From the NCBI GenBank assembly GCA_900545005.1, contig UQXO01000005.1, positions 23,229-87,228 of the forward strand: DNA of 64,000 bases. Direction: 5' to 3'. The stretch is from an uncultured Mycoplasmatota bacterium. GTDB taxonomy: Bacteria; Bacillota_I; Bacilli_A; RF39; UBA660. Position 1 is the stretch's first letter. The number at the start of each line of letters is the position of its first letter. A program made the translations under genes and the position numbers. The notes beneath the pieces were generated by a model. It made no database searches. It had not been told where the DNA came from and was given only the letters and a program-made list of their open reading frames with translations. Below, one piece after another: positions 15,901 to 25,114 of this stretch.

Positions 15901-17025
15901 ATGATTTATCTTGATTATGCAGCTGCAACACCAGTAAATGATGAAGTCTTAGAGACTTATAATAAGTTAACTAAAGAATATTATGCTAATCCTAATAGTA
16001 ATCATAAGTTAGGAAAGAAATCTAAAGAGTTAATAGATAGATATACCAAAGATATTGCTAAGAGTCTAGGAGTTTTACCGGAAGAATTAATTTATACTAG
16101 TGGGGCGACTGAATCTAATAATTTAGCTATTAAGGGAGTATGTGAAAGATATAAAAGTTTTGGTAAACATATATTAATTAGTGCTTTAGAACATAATTCC
16201 ATAGTGGCTAGTGCAGTTAAAATGCAGAGTATGGGTTTTGAAGTAGAAGTTATTCCAGTTCGAAATGATGGTTTAATAGATATTGAATCTTTAAAAAAGA
16301 TGATAAGAAAAGATACTATTTTAGTAAGTGTTTGTAGTGTGGATAGTGAGATTGGTTTAGTTCAACCGATAAGTAAGATAAAAGAAGTTTTAAAAGATTA
16401 TCCTCATTGTTTATTACATACGGATGCTACTCAAGGTTTTGGTAAGATTAACTTAGATTTAACTATTCCTGATTTAGTTACTTTAGCGCCTCATAAGTTT
16501 TATGGCCTAACGGGAATGGGTTTACTTATTAAGAGGAAAGAAATAGGCTTAGTACCGCAAATAGATGGAGGAAAATCAACGACTATTTATCGAGCCGGAA
16601 CACCGGAATTACCTAGTATTGGAGCTTTAGATAAGGCAATAGAAATAGCCCTAAGAAATATAGATAGTAATTATAATTATGTAGAACAATTAAATATATT
16701 AATTAAAGATAAGTTAAAACAATATAGGAATGTAATTATTAATAACAGAGATAATAGTCTTCCTTTTACGATTAATTTTAGTATTAAGAATGTTAAGTCT
16801 TTAAAAGTAGTAGAAAGTTTAGAAGATAAAGAGATATACGTATCGGCTAAGACTAGTTGTTGTCCAATAGAAAGTCCTTCTAAGTTAGTATATGCCTTAA
16901 CTAAAGATAAATCTTTAGCTAGCACATCAATAAGAATTAGTTTATCTCATTTAACAACAAAAGAAGAAGTAGAAGAATTTTTAAAGACGTTTGATAAAAT
17001 TTATTATGAATATTATGAGGATTAA
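15901..17025 (+). CDS. Cysteine desulfurase (NifS/IscS-like)
   Basis: PLP enzyme that takes sulfur from cysteine as a protein persulfide. The PLP lysine is Lys199 in APHKFYG; the N-terminal YLDYAAATP and the SGATESNN motif are characteristic. Two cysteines (Cys320-Cys321 in TSCCP) lie in the loop where the persulfide Cys is expected. 374 residues is normal length. It is followed 5 bp later by a TtcA-like thiolase, so the pair probably supplies and uses sulfur for tRNA thiolation. Confidence 0.9.
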   Translation: MIYLDYAAATPVNDEVLETYNKLTKEYYANPNSNHKLGKKSKELIDRYTKDIAKSLGVLPEELIYTSGATESNNLAIKGVCERYKSFGKHILISALEHNSIVASAVKMQSMGFEVEVIPVRNDGLIDIESLKKMIRKDTILVSVCSVDSEIGLVQPISKIKEVLKDYPHCLLHTDATQGFGKINLDLTIPDLVTLAPHKFYGLTGMGLLIKRKEIGLVPQIDGGKSTTIYRAGTPELPSIGALDKAIEIALRNIDSNYNYVEQLNILIKDKLKQYRNVIINNRDNSLPFTINFSIKNVKSLKVVESLEDKEIYVSAKTSCCPIESPSKLVYALTKDKSLASTSIRISLSHLTTKEEVEEFLKTFDKIYYEYYED

Positions 17026-17030
17026 AAGAG

Positions 17031-17882
17031 ATGGAAAAGTATAAAGAAATAGAAAGAAGTATTATTAAGAAATATCGTAAAGAGATATGGAGTAGATTTA
17101 CTAAAGCTGTTAAAGATTATGAACTAATAAATGAAAATGATAAGATTATGGTTTGTATTAGTGGGGGTAAGGATTCTTTTTTGCTGGCTAAGTGTATTCA
17201 GGAATTAGAAAGACATGGAAAAGTTAAGTTTGAAGCGCATTATGTCGTAATGGATCCTGGGTATAATGATTATAATAGACAATATATAATTGATAATGCT
17301 AAGTTACTTAATATCCCTATTGAAATATTTAATACAGATATTTTTGATGTCGTAAGTACAGTTGATAGTAAGAGTCCTTGTTATTTATGTGCCAAAATGC
17401 GAAGAGGATACCTATATAATAGGGCTAAAGAATTAGGTTGCAATAAGATAGCCCTTGGTCATCATTTTGATGATGTTATTGAAACTACTTTACTTTCAAT
17501 GTTTTATGGTTCCGAGGTTAAGACTATGTTACCTAAATTACATAGTACTAACTTTGAAGGCTTGGAGTTAATTAGACCTTTATATATGGTTAAAGAAGCA
17601 GATATTATTTCTTGGCGAGATAGTAATGATTTAGTATTTATTAATTGTGCTTGTCGTTTTACTGAAGGGTGTTCGTTAATAAATGATGGAACTAGTAAGC
17701 GAAAAGAGATTAAAGAGTTAATAAAGAATTTAAGAAAAGTAAATAGTGATATTGATAATAGTATTTTTAGAAGTATGAATAATATTAATTTAGATTGTGT
17801 TTTAGGAACGAAGAAAAATGGAAAATACGAAAGTTTTTTAGATGGGTATGAGGATAAAAAGAATATTCAAGAGAATGATTAG
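17031..17882 (+). CDS. TtcA-like tRNA thiolation ATPase
   Basis: PP-loop ATPase with SGGKDS (44-49). CYLC (Cys117, Cys120) and a third conserved Cys pair plus Cys214 (NCACRF...EGC) are consistent with an iron-sulfur cluster of the TtcA/TtuA family. The GHHFDDVIETTLL motif is also characteristic. Members activate a tRNA base by adenylation and insert sulfur, in TtcA at C32. The adjacent cysteine desulfurase is the likely donor. The target base is inferred from family only. Confidence 0.82.
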   Translation: MEKYKEIERSIIKKYRKEIWSRFTKAVKDYELINENDKIMVCISGGKDSFLLAKCIQELERHGKVKFEAHYVVMDPGYNDYNRQYIIDNAKLLNIPIEIFNTDIFDVVSTVDSKSPCYLCAKMRRGYLYNRAKELGCNKIALGHHFDDVIETTLLSMFYGSEVKTMLPKLHSTNFEGLELIRPLYMVKEADIISWRDSNDLVFINCACRFTEGCSLINDGTSKRKEIKELIKNLRKVNSDIDNSIFRSMNNINLDCVLGTKKNGKYESFLDGYEDKKNIQEND

Positions 17883-18100
17883 TATTAAAAGAAATTTAAA
17901 ACATAAAGTTTGATTAAGCTAAACTTGATGTTTTGCTCTAAAAAAGCAATTATTTATTAAGTTTAGGCTTGGTACTTGTATTTTTAGAAGATTTAGTTAA
18001 AATAGGGAGTATTATTTGCTTTTATTAAGAAATGTTTTAAATAATTTCTTGTAATTGGCGAAAAATAAGGTAAAATAAAATTAGAAATAGGAGAAGTATT

Positions 18101-19897
18101 ATGTTTGAAAAGAAATTAACAGGTTATGCAAGCATCGACAAACCACAAAATAAAGGAGCAAAATTTTTTGAGGCTCATCCTATAATACCAGATATTAATA
18201 TATATACAGCCATTAAGGTTATTAGTAGTTTTTATCGTGATGAAAAGGCAGTTGATTGTTTAAAATTATCAGCAACTTATCAACAGTTATTAGATGATGC
18301 TGTTACAGTATCGATGGCTTTAAAAGAGTTGGGAGTTAGAAAAGAGGATATTATTACCGTATCTATGCCTAATTTTTATCAGGCCGTAGCTGTTTTTATG
18401 GCCGCTAATAGAATTGGGGCGACAACAACATTTTTAAATTCTTTTGCACCAGATGAAGAAATTGTATCATATTTAAATTTGTTTGAAAGTCCCGTTTATA
18501 TAAATTTTAATCGTAGTGATGAAGAAAATCAGAAGATTGTAGATAAAACTCATGTTAGATATGTTATTACTCTAGATAAAAGTAAAGTTAATTCTTTAAG
18601 TCTTAATGGTAATTATCATTTAACTAAAAGTAATACGATTGATTTTAATACTTTAGGATGTTTGGCTAAGTTTCAAAAGAAGACTTTAGAAAATCCTTTT
18701 AATGCTTTAGATGATGCTTTAATCCTTTATACTAGTGGGACAACAGGAAAGCCTAAGGCAGTAGTTTTAACAAATAAGAATATTTTAGCCGCCGCTACTT
18801 ATTTAAAAAATTCAACTCATATTAGTGATACTCGGGGAGAAAAAAGTTTAGTTTGTGTCCCATTTACTTATCCTTATGGTTTTTCTACTTCAACACTTAT
18901 GTCGTTAATGTGTGGAAGAACAGCCATTTTGGCTCCAGATTTATCCAAGGATAATTTATATTATTATTTGGCTAAAAATCCTAATATAATATTTGGAAGT
19001 CCAGCCCTTTTAGAATTAATGATGATAAATGCTCCGAAAGATTTTGATTTATCTTCGATTAAAACTTTTATCTCTGGTGGTGATTTCTTAACTCCGGCAA
19101 ATGCTAAAAGAGGAGAAGATTTCTTTCAAGAACATAAGGCAAAGACGGTTATTACAAATGGCTCGGGAAATGCGGAAACTGTTTCTTGTGGTACAAATTC
19201 GGTAGGAATTGAAGTAAAACCAGAAACGGTTGGACGAGTTTTAACCGGCAGCGATTGCTTAGTTATAGATATGGATAAATACAATAATAATAGAACAATA
19301 GAAGAAAAGAAAATAGGCGAAGAAGGTTTACTGCTTATTGGCGGTGAGCATGTTTTCAAAGAATATTATAAAAAACCAGAGTTAACTAAAAAGGCTAAAA
19401 TTGTTGTTAATGGAAAAAATTATGTAGCAACGGGAATGTTTGGGAGGCTTGATAATGATGGCTATTTCACTTTAACTGGTCGTCAATCAAGATTTTATAT
19501 AATATCTACTTTAAATAAAGTTTATTTAGATTATGTTCAGGGAGTTATAAGTAATTTTCCTTGTGTGAAAGACTGTGCTGTTGTTAAAGTTGATACTAAT
19601 GATGGAAGTCTTGCGGCAAATAAAGCCTATATTGTTCTAGATAAAAGTAAAATGTTAGATAATAAAGATTTTACTAGTCAAATACTTGATTTGTGTTTAA
19701 AGCCTATTAAAATGGTAAATGGTGATGTTGTTCAATTAAAAGAATATGAAATTCCTGCCTATATCGAGTTTGTTAATGCACTTCCTAGAAGAAAAGGAAC
19801 TGAAAAAGTAGATTATCAATTGTTAGAACAAAAGGCAGCCGATGATTTAAAAAAGGGCGAATCTCAAAAATTTTATAAGTTAGAACTTGCAAAATAA
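18101..19897 (+). CDS. AMP-dependent acyl-CoA synthetase/ligase
   Basis: 598-residue class I adenylate-forming enzyme that activates a carboxylic acid as acyl-AMP and passes it to CoA or another thiol. The P-loop-like A3 motif YTSGTTGKPKAV starts at Tyr210; NGSGNAET, TGMFGRLDNDGYFTLTGR and a late PRRKGTEKVDY carrying the C-terminal Lys region are present. It lies alone between its own promoter-like region and a terminator (19883-19917). The acyl substrate cannot be read from sequence. The ribosome-binding site is AGGAGAAG. Confidence 0.85.
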   Translation: MFEKKLTGYASIDKPQNKGAKFFEAHPIIPDINIYTAIKVISSFYRDEKAVDCLKLSATYQQLLDDAVTVSMALKELGVRKEDIITVSMPNFYQAVAVFMAANRIGATTTFLNSFAPDEEIVSYLNLFESPVYINFNRSDEENQKIVDKTHVRYVITLDKSKVNSLSLNGNYHLTKSNTIDFNTLGCLAKFQKKTLENPFNALDDALILYTSGTTGKPKAVVLTNKNILAAATYLKNSTHISDTRGEKSLVCVPFTYPYGFSTSTLMSLMCGRTAILAPDLSKDNLYYYLAKNPNIIFGSPALLELMMINAPKDFDLSSIKTFISGGDFLTPANAKRGEDFFQEHKAKTVITNGSGNAETVSCGTNSVGIEVKPETVGRVLTGSDCLVIDMDKYNNNRTIEEKKIGEEGLLLIGGEHVFKEYYKKPELTKKAKIVVNGKNYVATGMFGRLDNDGYFTLTGRQSRFYIISTLNKVYLDYVQGVISNFPCVKDCAVVKVDTNDGSLAANKAYIVLDKSKMLDNKDFTSQILDLCLKPIKMVNGDVVQLKEYEIPAYIEFVNALPRRKGTEKVDYQLLEQKAADDLKKGESQKFYKLELAK

Positions 19898-19917
19898 AAT
19901 GCAGGTTCTTTATTTAT
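19883..19917 (+). terminator. Rho-independent terminator
   Basis: GAACTTGCA pairs with TGCAGGTTC (one G-U) with an 8-nt loop, followed by a T-rich tail; it overlaps the ligase stop codon. Confidence 0.7.
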
Positions 19918-19968
19918 ATTCAGAGACTTATTTGATATAATTAATATTATAGGATAGGAGTTGATAAT

Positions 19969-22287
19969 ATGCAAAGAGGTGTTTATTTTCCAATGCTGGC
20001 ATTGCCATTTAGTTTTTTAATGCTAATATTATATTTTGCAAAAGAACATATTAATACGAAAGAAACAAAAATATTTGGGGTACTTATTGTATCTAATTTT
20101 TTAGGGCTACTTATAGAAATAATGTGTACGGTAGCTTCGATAATATATTTTAAACATCCTCACATAAGTAATTTTATTTATAAAGCGTATTTAATGTATA
20201 TAATCGTATGGATATCTACATTTGCTTATTATGTTTTTAGTGTAACCAGACCTAGAGGTTTAGAAGTAAGAAAAGGAAGAATTAAATTATTTACTTTATA
20301 TTATTTATTGGTGGCAATTTTTTTAACTGTTTTGCCAATTCAATCAGTTATTGAAGATGATTTTAGGACTAGATATACTTGTGGCCCTTGTGTTAGTTTT
20401 TCTTATATAATTTCTTTTGTGGCTATAATGGTGGTTTTAGTATGTTTAATATTAAATTATAGAAAATTGAAAACCAAAAAATTAATTCCTGTATATTTGT
20501 TTTTGATAATTGGTTCAATTGCTATACTTATTCAATCATCACACCCAGAAATTTTAATGATGACATATGTAGAAACTTTTATTTGCGTAATAATGTATTT
20601 TACTATTGAAAATCCTGATTTAAAAATGGTTAATCAATTAGAACTTGCTAAAAATGAAGCCGAAAAAGCCAACCGAGCTAAGTCAGATTTCTTATCTAGT
20701 ATGTCTCATGAGATTAGAACACCTTTAAATGCTATTGTTGGGTTATCTAATGATATTAAAGAAAGAGGTAATTGTCCAAAAGATATGCAAGAAGATCTTA
20801 ATGATATAGTTAATGCTTCGAATACTTTACTTGAAATAGTTGGTAATATTATGGATATTAATAAGATAGAATCTGATAAGATGGAAATTATTGAAGTTCC
20901 TTATAACTTTAAAGAAGAGATAGAGACTTTAGCAAGAATAGATTCGGTAAGAATTGGGGAAAAACCAATCGAATTAACGGTTGATGTAGCTAGTGATATG
21001 CCTTATGAATTAATTGGTGATAAAGGACATATTAAAGAGATAGTTAATAATTTGTTATCCAATGCCATCAAATATACTGATAAAGGCAAGATTGAATTAA
21101 GTGCAAAATGTATAAATAAAGATGATATTTGTAATTTATATATTACTTGTAAAGATACCGGAAAAGGTATAAAAGCCGAGAATATTAGTCGATTATTTAA
21201 TAAGTTTGATAGATTAGATGCGGAAAGAAATACGACCGTTGAAGGAACGGGACTTGGTCTTGCTATTACGAAAAAATTAGTTGAATTAATGGGTGGTAAA
21301 ATTAATGTAGAATCAACTTTTGGTAAAGGTTCAATCTTTATGGTAAATGTTCCTCAAAGAATAGGGATGATGAGTAAACCTTTAACTAAAGAAGAATTAA
21401 ATAATACAGCTGAGTTGATATTAGATTTAAGTAAGAATAATATTGATTATAGTAAAAAGAAAATCTTAGTAGTTGATGATAACAAATTAAATATTAAAGT
21501 AGCTAGAAGAGCCTTAGAGCCTTTACATTTTAAAGAAATTGATGAGGCTGAAAATGGGTTAGTATGTGTTAATAAAATCAAAGATGGTAATACTTATGAT
21601 ATTATTTTAATGGATATAATGATGCCGGTTATGAGTGGAGAGACTGCTCTTAAAAATTTAAAAGAAATAGAAGGGTTTAATATTCCTGTTATCGCCTTGA
21701 CAGCGGATGCCATTGCCGGAGCCGAAGAGAAGTATAAAGAAGAAGGATTTACTAGTTATATATCTAAACCATTTAGTAAAGATCAAATAAAACTTAAATT
21801 AGATAAAGTATTTGAAGAATTAGAAAATAATAATAAAGATAATGCCAAAAAAGAAAATCCCAAAGATAAAAATGTAAATAAAAAATTAGATAAAAATACA
21901 AATAACAACAATAAAGATAATGATAATAAAACCTATGATGAAAAGTATTTGTTAGATAATGGAATTGACTATAAGAAGGGTGTAGAGTTATTTGGAGATA
22001 TCACCACTTATAAAGAAATGTTAAGTGATTGGTATAAAGATTCTTTAAATAAATTTAAGAAAATAAAAGAATTATTAGATAAGAAAGATATGCCAAATTA
22101 TAGTGTAGAAGTACATTCCTTAAAGAGTGATGCCAAGTATTTTGGAATGGATAAGTTAGCTAGTATTTCTTTAGACCATGAGTTAAAGAGTAAAGAAAAC
22201 GATACTGATTATGTAACTAAGAATTTTAAGACTCTAGAAAAAGAAGTGAAAAGAATAATTCAAGTAGTAAGTAAGTACTTAGATTAG
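19969..22287 (+). CDS. Hybrid sensor histidine kinase with REC and HPt domains
   Basis: 772 residues. A membrane sensor of about seven helices (1-215) is followed by the dimerisation/phosphoacceptor domain (SHEIRTPLNA, His247), the HATPase domain (N-box NNLLSNAIKYT, GTGLGLAITKKL), a receiver domain with Asp549 in LMDIMMP, a Lys/Asn-rich linker (about 620-660) and a C-terminal HPt domain (VHSLKSDAKYFG, His716). A complete His-Asp-His relay in one chain needs a separate output regulator, which is not in the window. The ligand is unknown; the multi-helix sensor suggests a membrane or hydrophobic cue. Confidence 0.9.
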   Translation: MQRGVYFPMLALPFSFLMLILYFAKEHINTKETKIFGVLIVSNFLGLLIEIMCTVASIIYFKHPHISNFIYKAYLMYIIVWISTFAYYVFSVTRPRGLEVRKGRIKLFTLYYLLVAIFLTVLPIQSVIEDDFRTRYTCGPCVSFSYIISFVAIMVVLVCLILNYRKLKTKKLIPVYLFLIIGSIAILIQSSHPEILMMTYVETFICVIMYFTIENPDLKMVNQLELAKNEAEKANRAKSDFLSSMSHEIRTPLNAIVGLSNDIKERGNCPKDMQEDLNDIVNASNTLLEIVGNIMDINKIESDKMEIIEVPYNFKEEIETLARIDSVRIGEKPIELTVDVASDMPYELIGDKGHIKEIVNNLLSNAIKYTDKGKIELSAKCINKDDICNLYITCKDTGKGIKAENISRLFNKFDRLDAERNTTVEGTGLGLAITKKLVELMGGKINVESTFGKGSIFMVNVPQRIGMMSKPLTKEELNNTAELILDLSKNNIDYSKKKILVVDDNKLNIKVARRALEPLHFKEIDEAENGLVCVNKIKDGNTYDIILMDIMMPVMSGETALKNLKEIEGFNIPVIALTADAIAGAEEKYKEEGFTSYISKPFSKDQIKLKLDKVFEELENNNKDNAKKENPKDKNVNKKLDKNTNNNNKDNDNKTYDEKYLLDNGIDYKKGVELFGDITTYKEMLSDWYKDSLNKFKKIKELLDKKDMPNYSVEVHSLKSDAKYFGMDKLASISLDHELKSKENDTDYVTKNFKTLEKEVKRIIQVVSKYLD

Positions 22288-22300
22288 TATTTACTTTTTT
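22270..22300 (+). terminator. Rho-independent terminator
   Basis: AGTAAGTAC pairs with GTATTTACT (one G-U) and is followed by T6; the stem overlaps the kinase stop codon. Confidence 0.65.
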
Positions 22301-22341
22301 CTTTTGTTTTTTTATAATCGAAAGAGAAGTGAGAGGTAAGT

Positions 22342-22779
22342 ATGATAAATACAAAATTAACAAGATTGGCAAGTAAAATAGCGTATGAAGCTCATAAAAA
22401 TCAATTTGATAAAGCAGGAGTTCCTTATATATTTCATCCTATTCATATAGCAGAGGGTATGACTACAGAAATAACTTGTATAGTGGCTCTTTTACATGAT
22501 GTTGTTGAGGATAGTAATATTACTTTAGATGATTTAAGTAAGTATTTTGATAGTACGGTAATTGAAGCTTTAAGAATATTAACTAAGAAGAATGATGATA
22601 ATTATGAAGAATATATTAAAAGGGTAAAAACTAATGAGATAGCTACGATAGTTAAGTTAAAAGATTTAGAACATAATATGGATTTAACAAGATTAGATGA
22701 AGTTACAGAAGATGATATTAAAAGAAATGAAAAGTATGAAGATGCTATTTCTTATCTAGAAATGGTTGAGCTTATCTAA
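22342..22779 (+). CDS. Small alarmone hydrolase-like HD protein
   Basis: 145-residue stand-alone HD domain of the RelA/SpoT hydrolase type (MESH1-like). It has the metal-binding AYEAHKNQFDKAGVPYIFHP start, HD pair His52-Asp53 (LLHDVVED) and the late KLKDLEHNMDL motif. Such enzymes remove the 3'-diphosphate from (p)ppGpp or related nucleotides in the cytosol. Its length matches the family. The last four codons are the beginning of a tandem repeat that continues past the stop (22770-22833). Confidence 0.85.
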   Translation: MINTKLTRLASKIAYEAHKNQFDKAGVPYIFHPIHIAEGMTTEITCIVALLHDVVEDSNITLDDLSKYFDSTVIEALRILTKKNDDNYEEYIKRVKTNEIATIVKLKDLEHNMDLTRLDEVTEDDIKRNEKYEDAISYLEMVELI

Positions 22780-22866
22780 AAATCTCAATTTGGTGTAAAA
22801 ATAGCTTATCTAAAAATATCGATTTGGTGTATATTTTGTATTTTGAAATTTCCAATTTGGTACATT
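22770..22866 (+). repeat. 34-bp tandem repeat over the 3' end of the HD gene
   Basis: GCTTATCTAAAAAT followed by (C/A)TC(A/G)ATTTGGTGTA occurs at 22770 and again at 22804 (period 34). A third, partial copy of the AATTTGGT part is near 22850. The first copy carries the gene's final codons and stop. Likely slippage duplication; no role known. Confidence 0.7.
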
Positions 22867-22901
22867 TTAAGGTTTAAATTAATAAATATATTGAATTTTA
22901 G

Positions 22902-22930
22902 TTGCAATTTGTAAACAAGTGTGCTAGTAT
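22902..22930 (+). promoter_or_regulatory. Promoter of exported paralogue 1
   Basis: TTGCAA (22902-22907), 17 bp, TAGTAT (22925-22930), 26 bp before the ATG at 22956. The two paralogues downstream have similarly placed TTGC-starting -35 boxes. Confidence 0.6.
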
Positions 22931-22955
22931 AAACAGCAACCAGGGGGAATGGTTG

Positions 22956-23438
22956 ATGAAAAAGAATAAAAAGAAGCTAGTGATACTAGGGATTATTGGT
23001 ATTTTAATAGGACTTACTAGTATGATAATTGGTCTATATATATGGTGTATGCATACTGATCATACAAAAGAAATATGTCCAATTACAAGATTATTGAGTG
23101 CTATATATTATGTATATCCAGAGGCTAAAGGACTGGGGTCACATCAGGTTAAAAACATGTTAATAGCATATGATAAGGCTTCTAAAGAGATTGTTAATGT
23201 TTCTTATGGAGAGATTATTGAGCCGGTTTATAAAGTAAAAACAGTTGAGGCAATAGTTAATTGTGATGCGACTGGTCAAATTTATTACGAAGCTCCAGAG
23301 GGGTATATTTTACGTAATGATGGTATTGCTGAAAAGAAAATAAAAATTGGGGAACAATTTAGAGGTTTATATGGGGTTACAACTTATTTTAAAGATGGTA
23401 CGACTGAAGAGTTAGTTATTATGGATTATTCTAAATAA
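22956..23438 (+). CDS. Small exported protein, CxxTxHxxExC family member 1
   Basis: About 160 residues with one N-terminal membrane anchor (KKLVILGIIGILIGLTSMIIG) followed at once by CMHTDHTKEICPITR. The same pattern, Cys-x2-Thr-x-His-x2-Glu-x-Cys, follows the anchor in the next two genes. The rest is a small domain rich in beta-strand that ends with YGVTTYFKDGTTEEL; paralogue 2 has the matching YGLTAHFADGSSKSL. A middle piece resembling NCDATGQIYYEAPEGYILRNDG is present only here. Function not recognised. The start at 22956 follows CAGGGGGAATGG; a longer frame from 22902 begins inside the -35 box. Confidence 0.65.
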   Translation: MKKNKKKLVILGIIGILIGLTSMIIGLYIWCMHTDHTKEICPITRLLSAIYYVYPEAKGLGSHQVKNMLIAYDKASKEIVNVSYGEIIEPVYKVKTVEAIVNCDATGQIYYEAPEGYILRNDGIAEKKIKIGEQFRGLYGVTTYFKDGTTEELVIMDYSK

Positions 23439-23445
23439 TTTTTAG

Positions 23446-23473
23446 TTGCTTTTAGAAATAATAAGTGTATAAT
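23446..23473 (+). promoter_or_regulatory. Promoter of exported paralogue 2
   Basis: TTGCTT (23446-23451), 16 bp, TATAAT (23468-23473); start codon 23 bp downstream after AAGGGGG. Confidence 0.65.
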
Positions 23474-23496
23474 AACAATTACCTAAGGGGGATATT

Positions 23497-23934
23497 ATGA
23501 AGATAGATAAAGAAAATTTAAAGAGATATGTGGCTTGTGGAGCATTGCTTTCAGTGCTTTCAGGAACTTCAGTGGGATTAGCGGTTAACTGCAAGAAGAC
23601 TAATCATACAGAAGAGAAGTGTGCAATAGCTAAAATTATGGATATACTACCACCAAAGACTTATGAGAATGGGGATTTTATTATTCCTAATAGTTCTAAG
23701 CATATGGCTAATGAAATGTATCGTGAATATGTTAATACTTCTAAAGATATAGTTTATATTGAAAGTGGTCGTATTACTTATCCGGTATATTTTGAAAAAA
23801 TTACACCTGAATATACAACTGGTTATAAATTTGATGATATGTTTGATGGTGAGTATGGCTTGACAGCTCATTTTGCAGATGGAAGTAGTAAATCTTTAGT
23901 TTTAGTTAAAGATAAGAAACATAATAATAGATAA
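23497..23934 (+). CDS. Small exported protein, CxxTxHxxExC family member 2
   Basis: 145 residues: positive N-terminus, a short hydrophobic segment (about 11-30), then CKKTNHTEEKCAIAK, the family motif. It shares the layout and the closing YGLTAHFADGSSKSL with the preceding gene, so the two arose by duplication. The two Cys probably form a disulfide or bind metal outside the membrane (inference). The AAGGGGG ribosome-binding site and its own promoter show independent expression. Confidence 0.65.
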   Translation: MKIDKENLKRYVACGALLSVLSGTSVGLAVNCKKTNHTEEKCAIAKIMDILPPKTYENGDFIIPNSSKHMANEMYREYVNTSKDIVYIESGRITYPVYFEKITPEYTTGYKFDDMFDGEYGLTAHFADGSSKSLVLVKDKKHNNR

Positions 23935-23994
23935 GAATCTACTTGTAAACTGGTTATTTCATTGTTTTTGGAGTGCTAGTTTATGAGTTTTTTA

Positions 23995-24023
23995 TTGCCT
24001 TTTAGATTGGAAGATGATAAAAT
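23995..24023 (+). promoter_or_regulatory. Promoter of exported paralogue 3
   Basis: TTGCCT (23995-24000), exactly 17 bp, TAAAAT (24018-24023). It rules out the earlier ATG at 24014 and supports 24047. Confidence 0.6.
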
Positions 24024-24046
24024 ATCTTGGCAAATGGATGGTTATT

Positions 24047-24976
24047 ATGAATATTAAAATTAATAAAGATAAAATAAAGATGTTTGGAACTTTTACTATA
24101 GTTAGTGCTTATATGTTAGGACAGTTAAAATTAGAAGTGTCTTGTAGAGAGACTAAACATAGAGAAGAATTATGTCCGGTTACAAGATTAGAAATGCTTT
24201 TAGGATTAGATACGACTGCTATGGATCATCAAGAAAATAATATTTGGAAAGAGTTGAATACTGGGGATGGTGTTTTTCCTAAATTTGGTATTTTAGAACA
24301 TAAGTATATTAGTTATGGTAGAATATTAAATCCAGATGGTGAGATACCTAAGTATTCTTGTTTAAATGTTTTAGATGATGGAAATATGTTTGAAATTATA
24401 AAGGATGAACGTTGCGAAAGAGTTGGAACTGGCTACTTAACTGGGGATGATTATGTAGAACTAAGAAGTACTAGAGATACTGATACTTTAGTGACTGGAG
24501 AATATAGCAATGCTTTTGCGGGGGTATCATCAGATATTTTTAAAATTCTTAATTCAATAAATTATATTGGACCTGTAGGTAAGGGTTATCCTGATGCGGT
24601 AGTATTAGAAGATCGTGATGGTAATAAAAAAGAAGTTGTTTCTTTAAATAATGCTTTAACGGAAGAACAAGTAGCTAAATTATTTAAGACTTATTATTTT
24701 GATGAAAATGATGGTTTCTATAAAATTGATGAAGATTTATTCACTGAGTTTATGAGAACAGCATTTGCTACAAGGGAATATGCCAATAAGATTGTTACTG
24801 TTGATGTAGTTAATGGTCATAAAAATATAACAGTAACTTGTCCAGCTGGATATGTTCTTAATGATAAAGGATTATGTTATCGTGATATTAATCCTTATGA
24901 AGATTTCTCTTTCTATTCATTTAGAATGGCTGATTATCTTAATAAAGAAACTTATGTTAGAAAATTAGTAAAATAA
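24047..24976 (+). CDS. Larger exported protein, CxxTxHxxExC family member 3
   Basis: About 309 residues. A hydrophobic segment (about 11-27) is followed by CRETKHREELCPVTR, the same motif as in the two preceding genes, then a much longer domain. Near the end VDVVNGHKNITVTCPAGYVLNDKGLC resembles the NCDAT...APEGYILRNDG segment of member 1, so the family shares modules in different combinations. No enzyme motif is seen. ATGGATGG precedes the chosen ATG. Confidence 0.6.
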   Translation: MNIKINKDKIKMFGTFTIVSAYMLGQLKLEVSCRETKHREELCPVTRLEMLLGLDTTAMDHQENNIWKELNTGDGVFPKFGILEHKYISYGRILNPDGEIPKYSCLNVLDDGNMFEIIKDERCERVGTGYLTGDDYVELRSTRDTDTLVTGEYSNAFAGVSSDIFKILNSINYIGPVGKGYPDAVVLEDRDGNKKEVVSLNNALTEEQVAKLFKTYYFDENDGFYKIDEDLFTEFMRTAFATREYANKIVTVDVVNGHKNITVTCPAGYVLNDKGLCYRDINPYEDFSFYSFRMADYLNKETYVRKLVK

Positions 24977-25061
24977 ATTATGGAAAATTGGTACTTATTA
25001 TGGTACTGATTTTTTATTTTGGAGAAAAATTTGTCAAAAGGTTAAATGTTGCTTTTAAAGC

Positions 25062-25100
25062 GACCACTTTTAAAACTTAATATGATATACTTAAGTGGTC
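25062..25100. promoter_or_regulatory. Inverted repeat at the GDPD promoter
   Basis: GACCACTT (25062-25069) and AAGTGGTC (25093-25100) flank a TATGATATAC -10-like sequence, 15 bp before the ATG at 25115. Possibly an operator. Confidence 0.45.
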
Positions 25101-25114
25101 TTGTGAGGAAGTTT

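Noticed and set aside
22770..22866. CRISPR-like or iteron repeat
   Set aside because: Only two full copies, directly adjacent, starting inside a coding region; best seen as slippage duplication.
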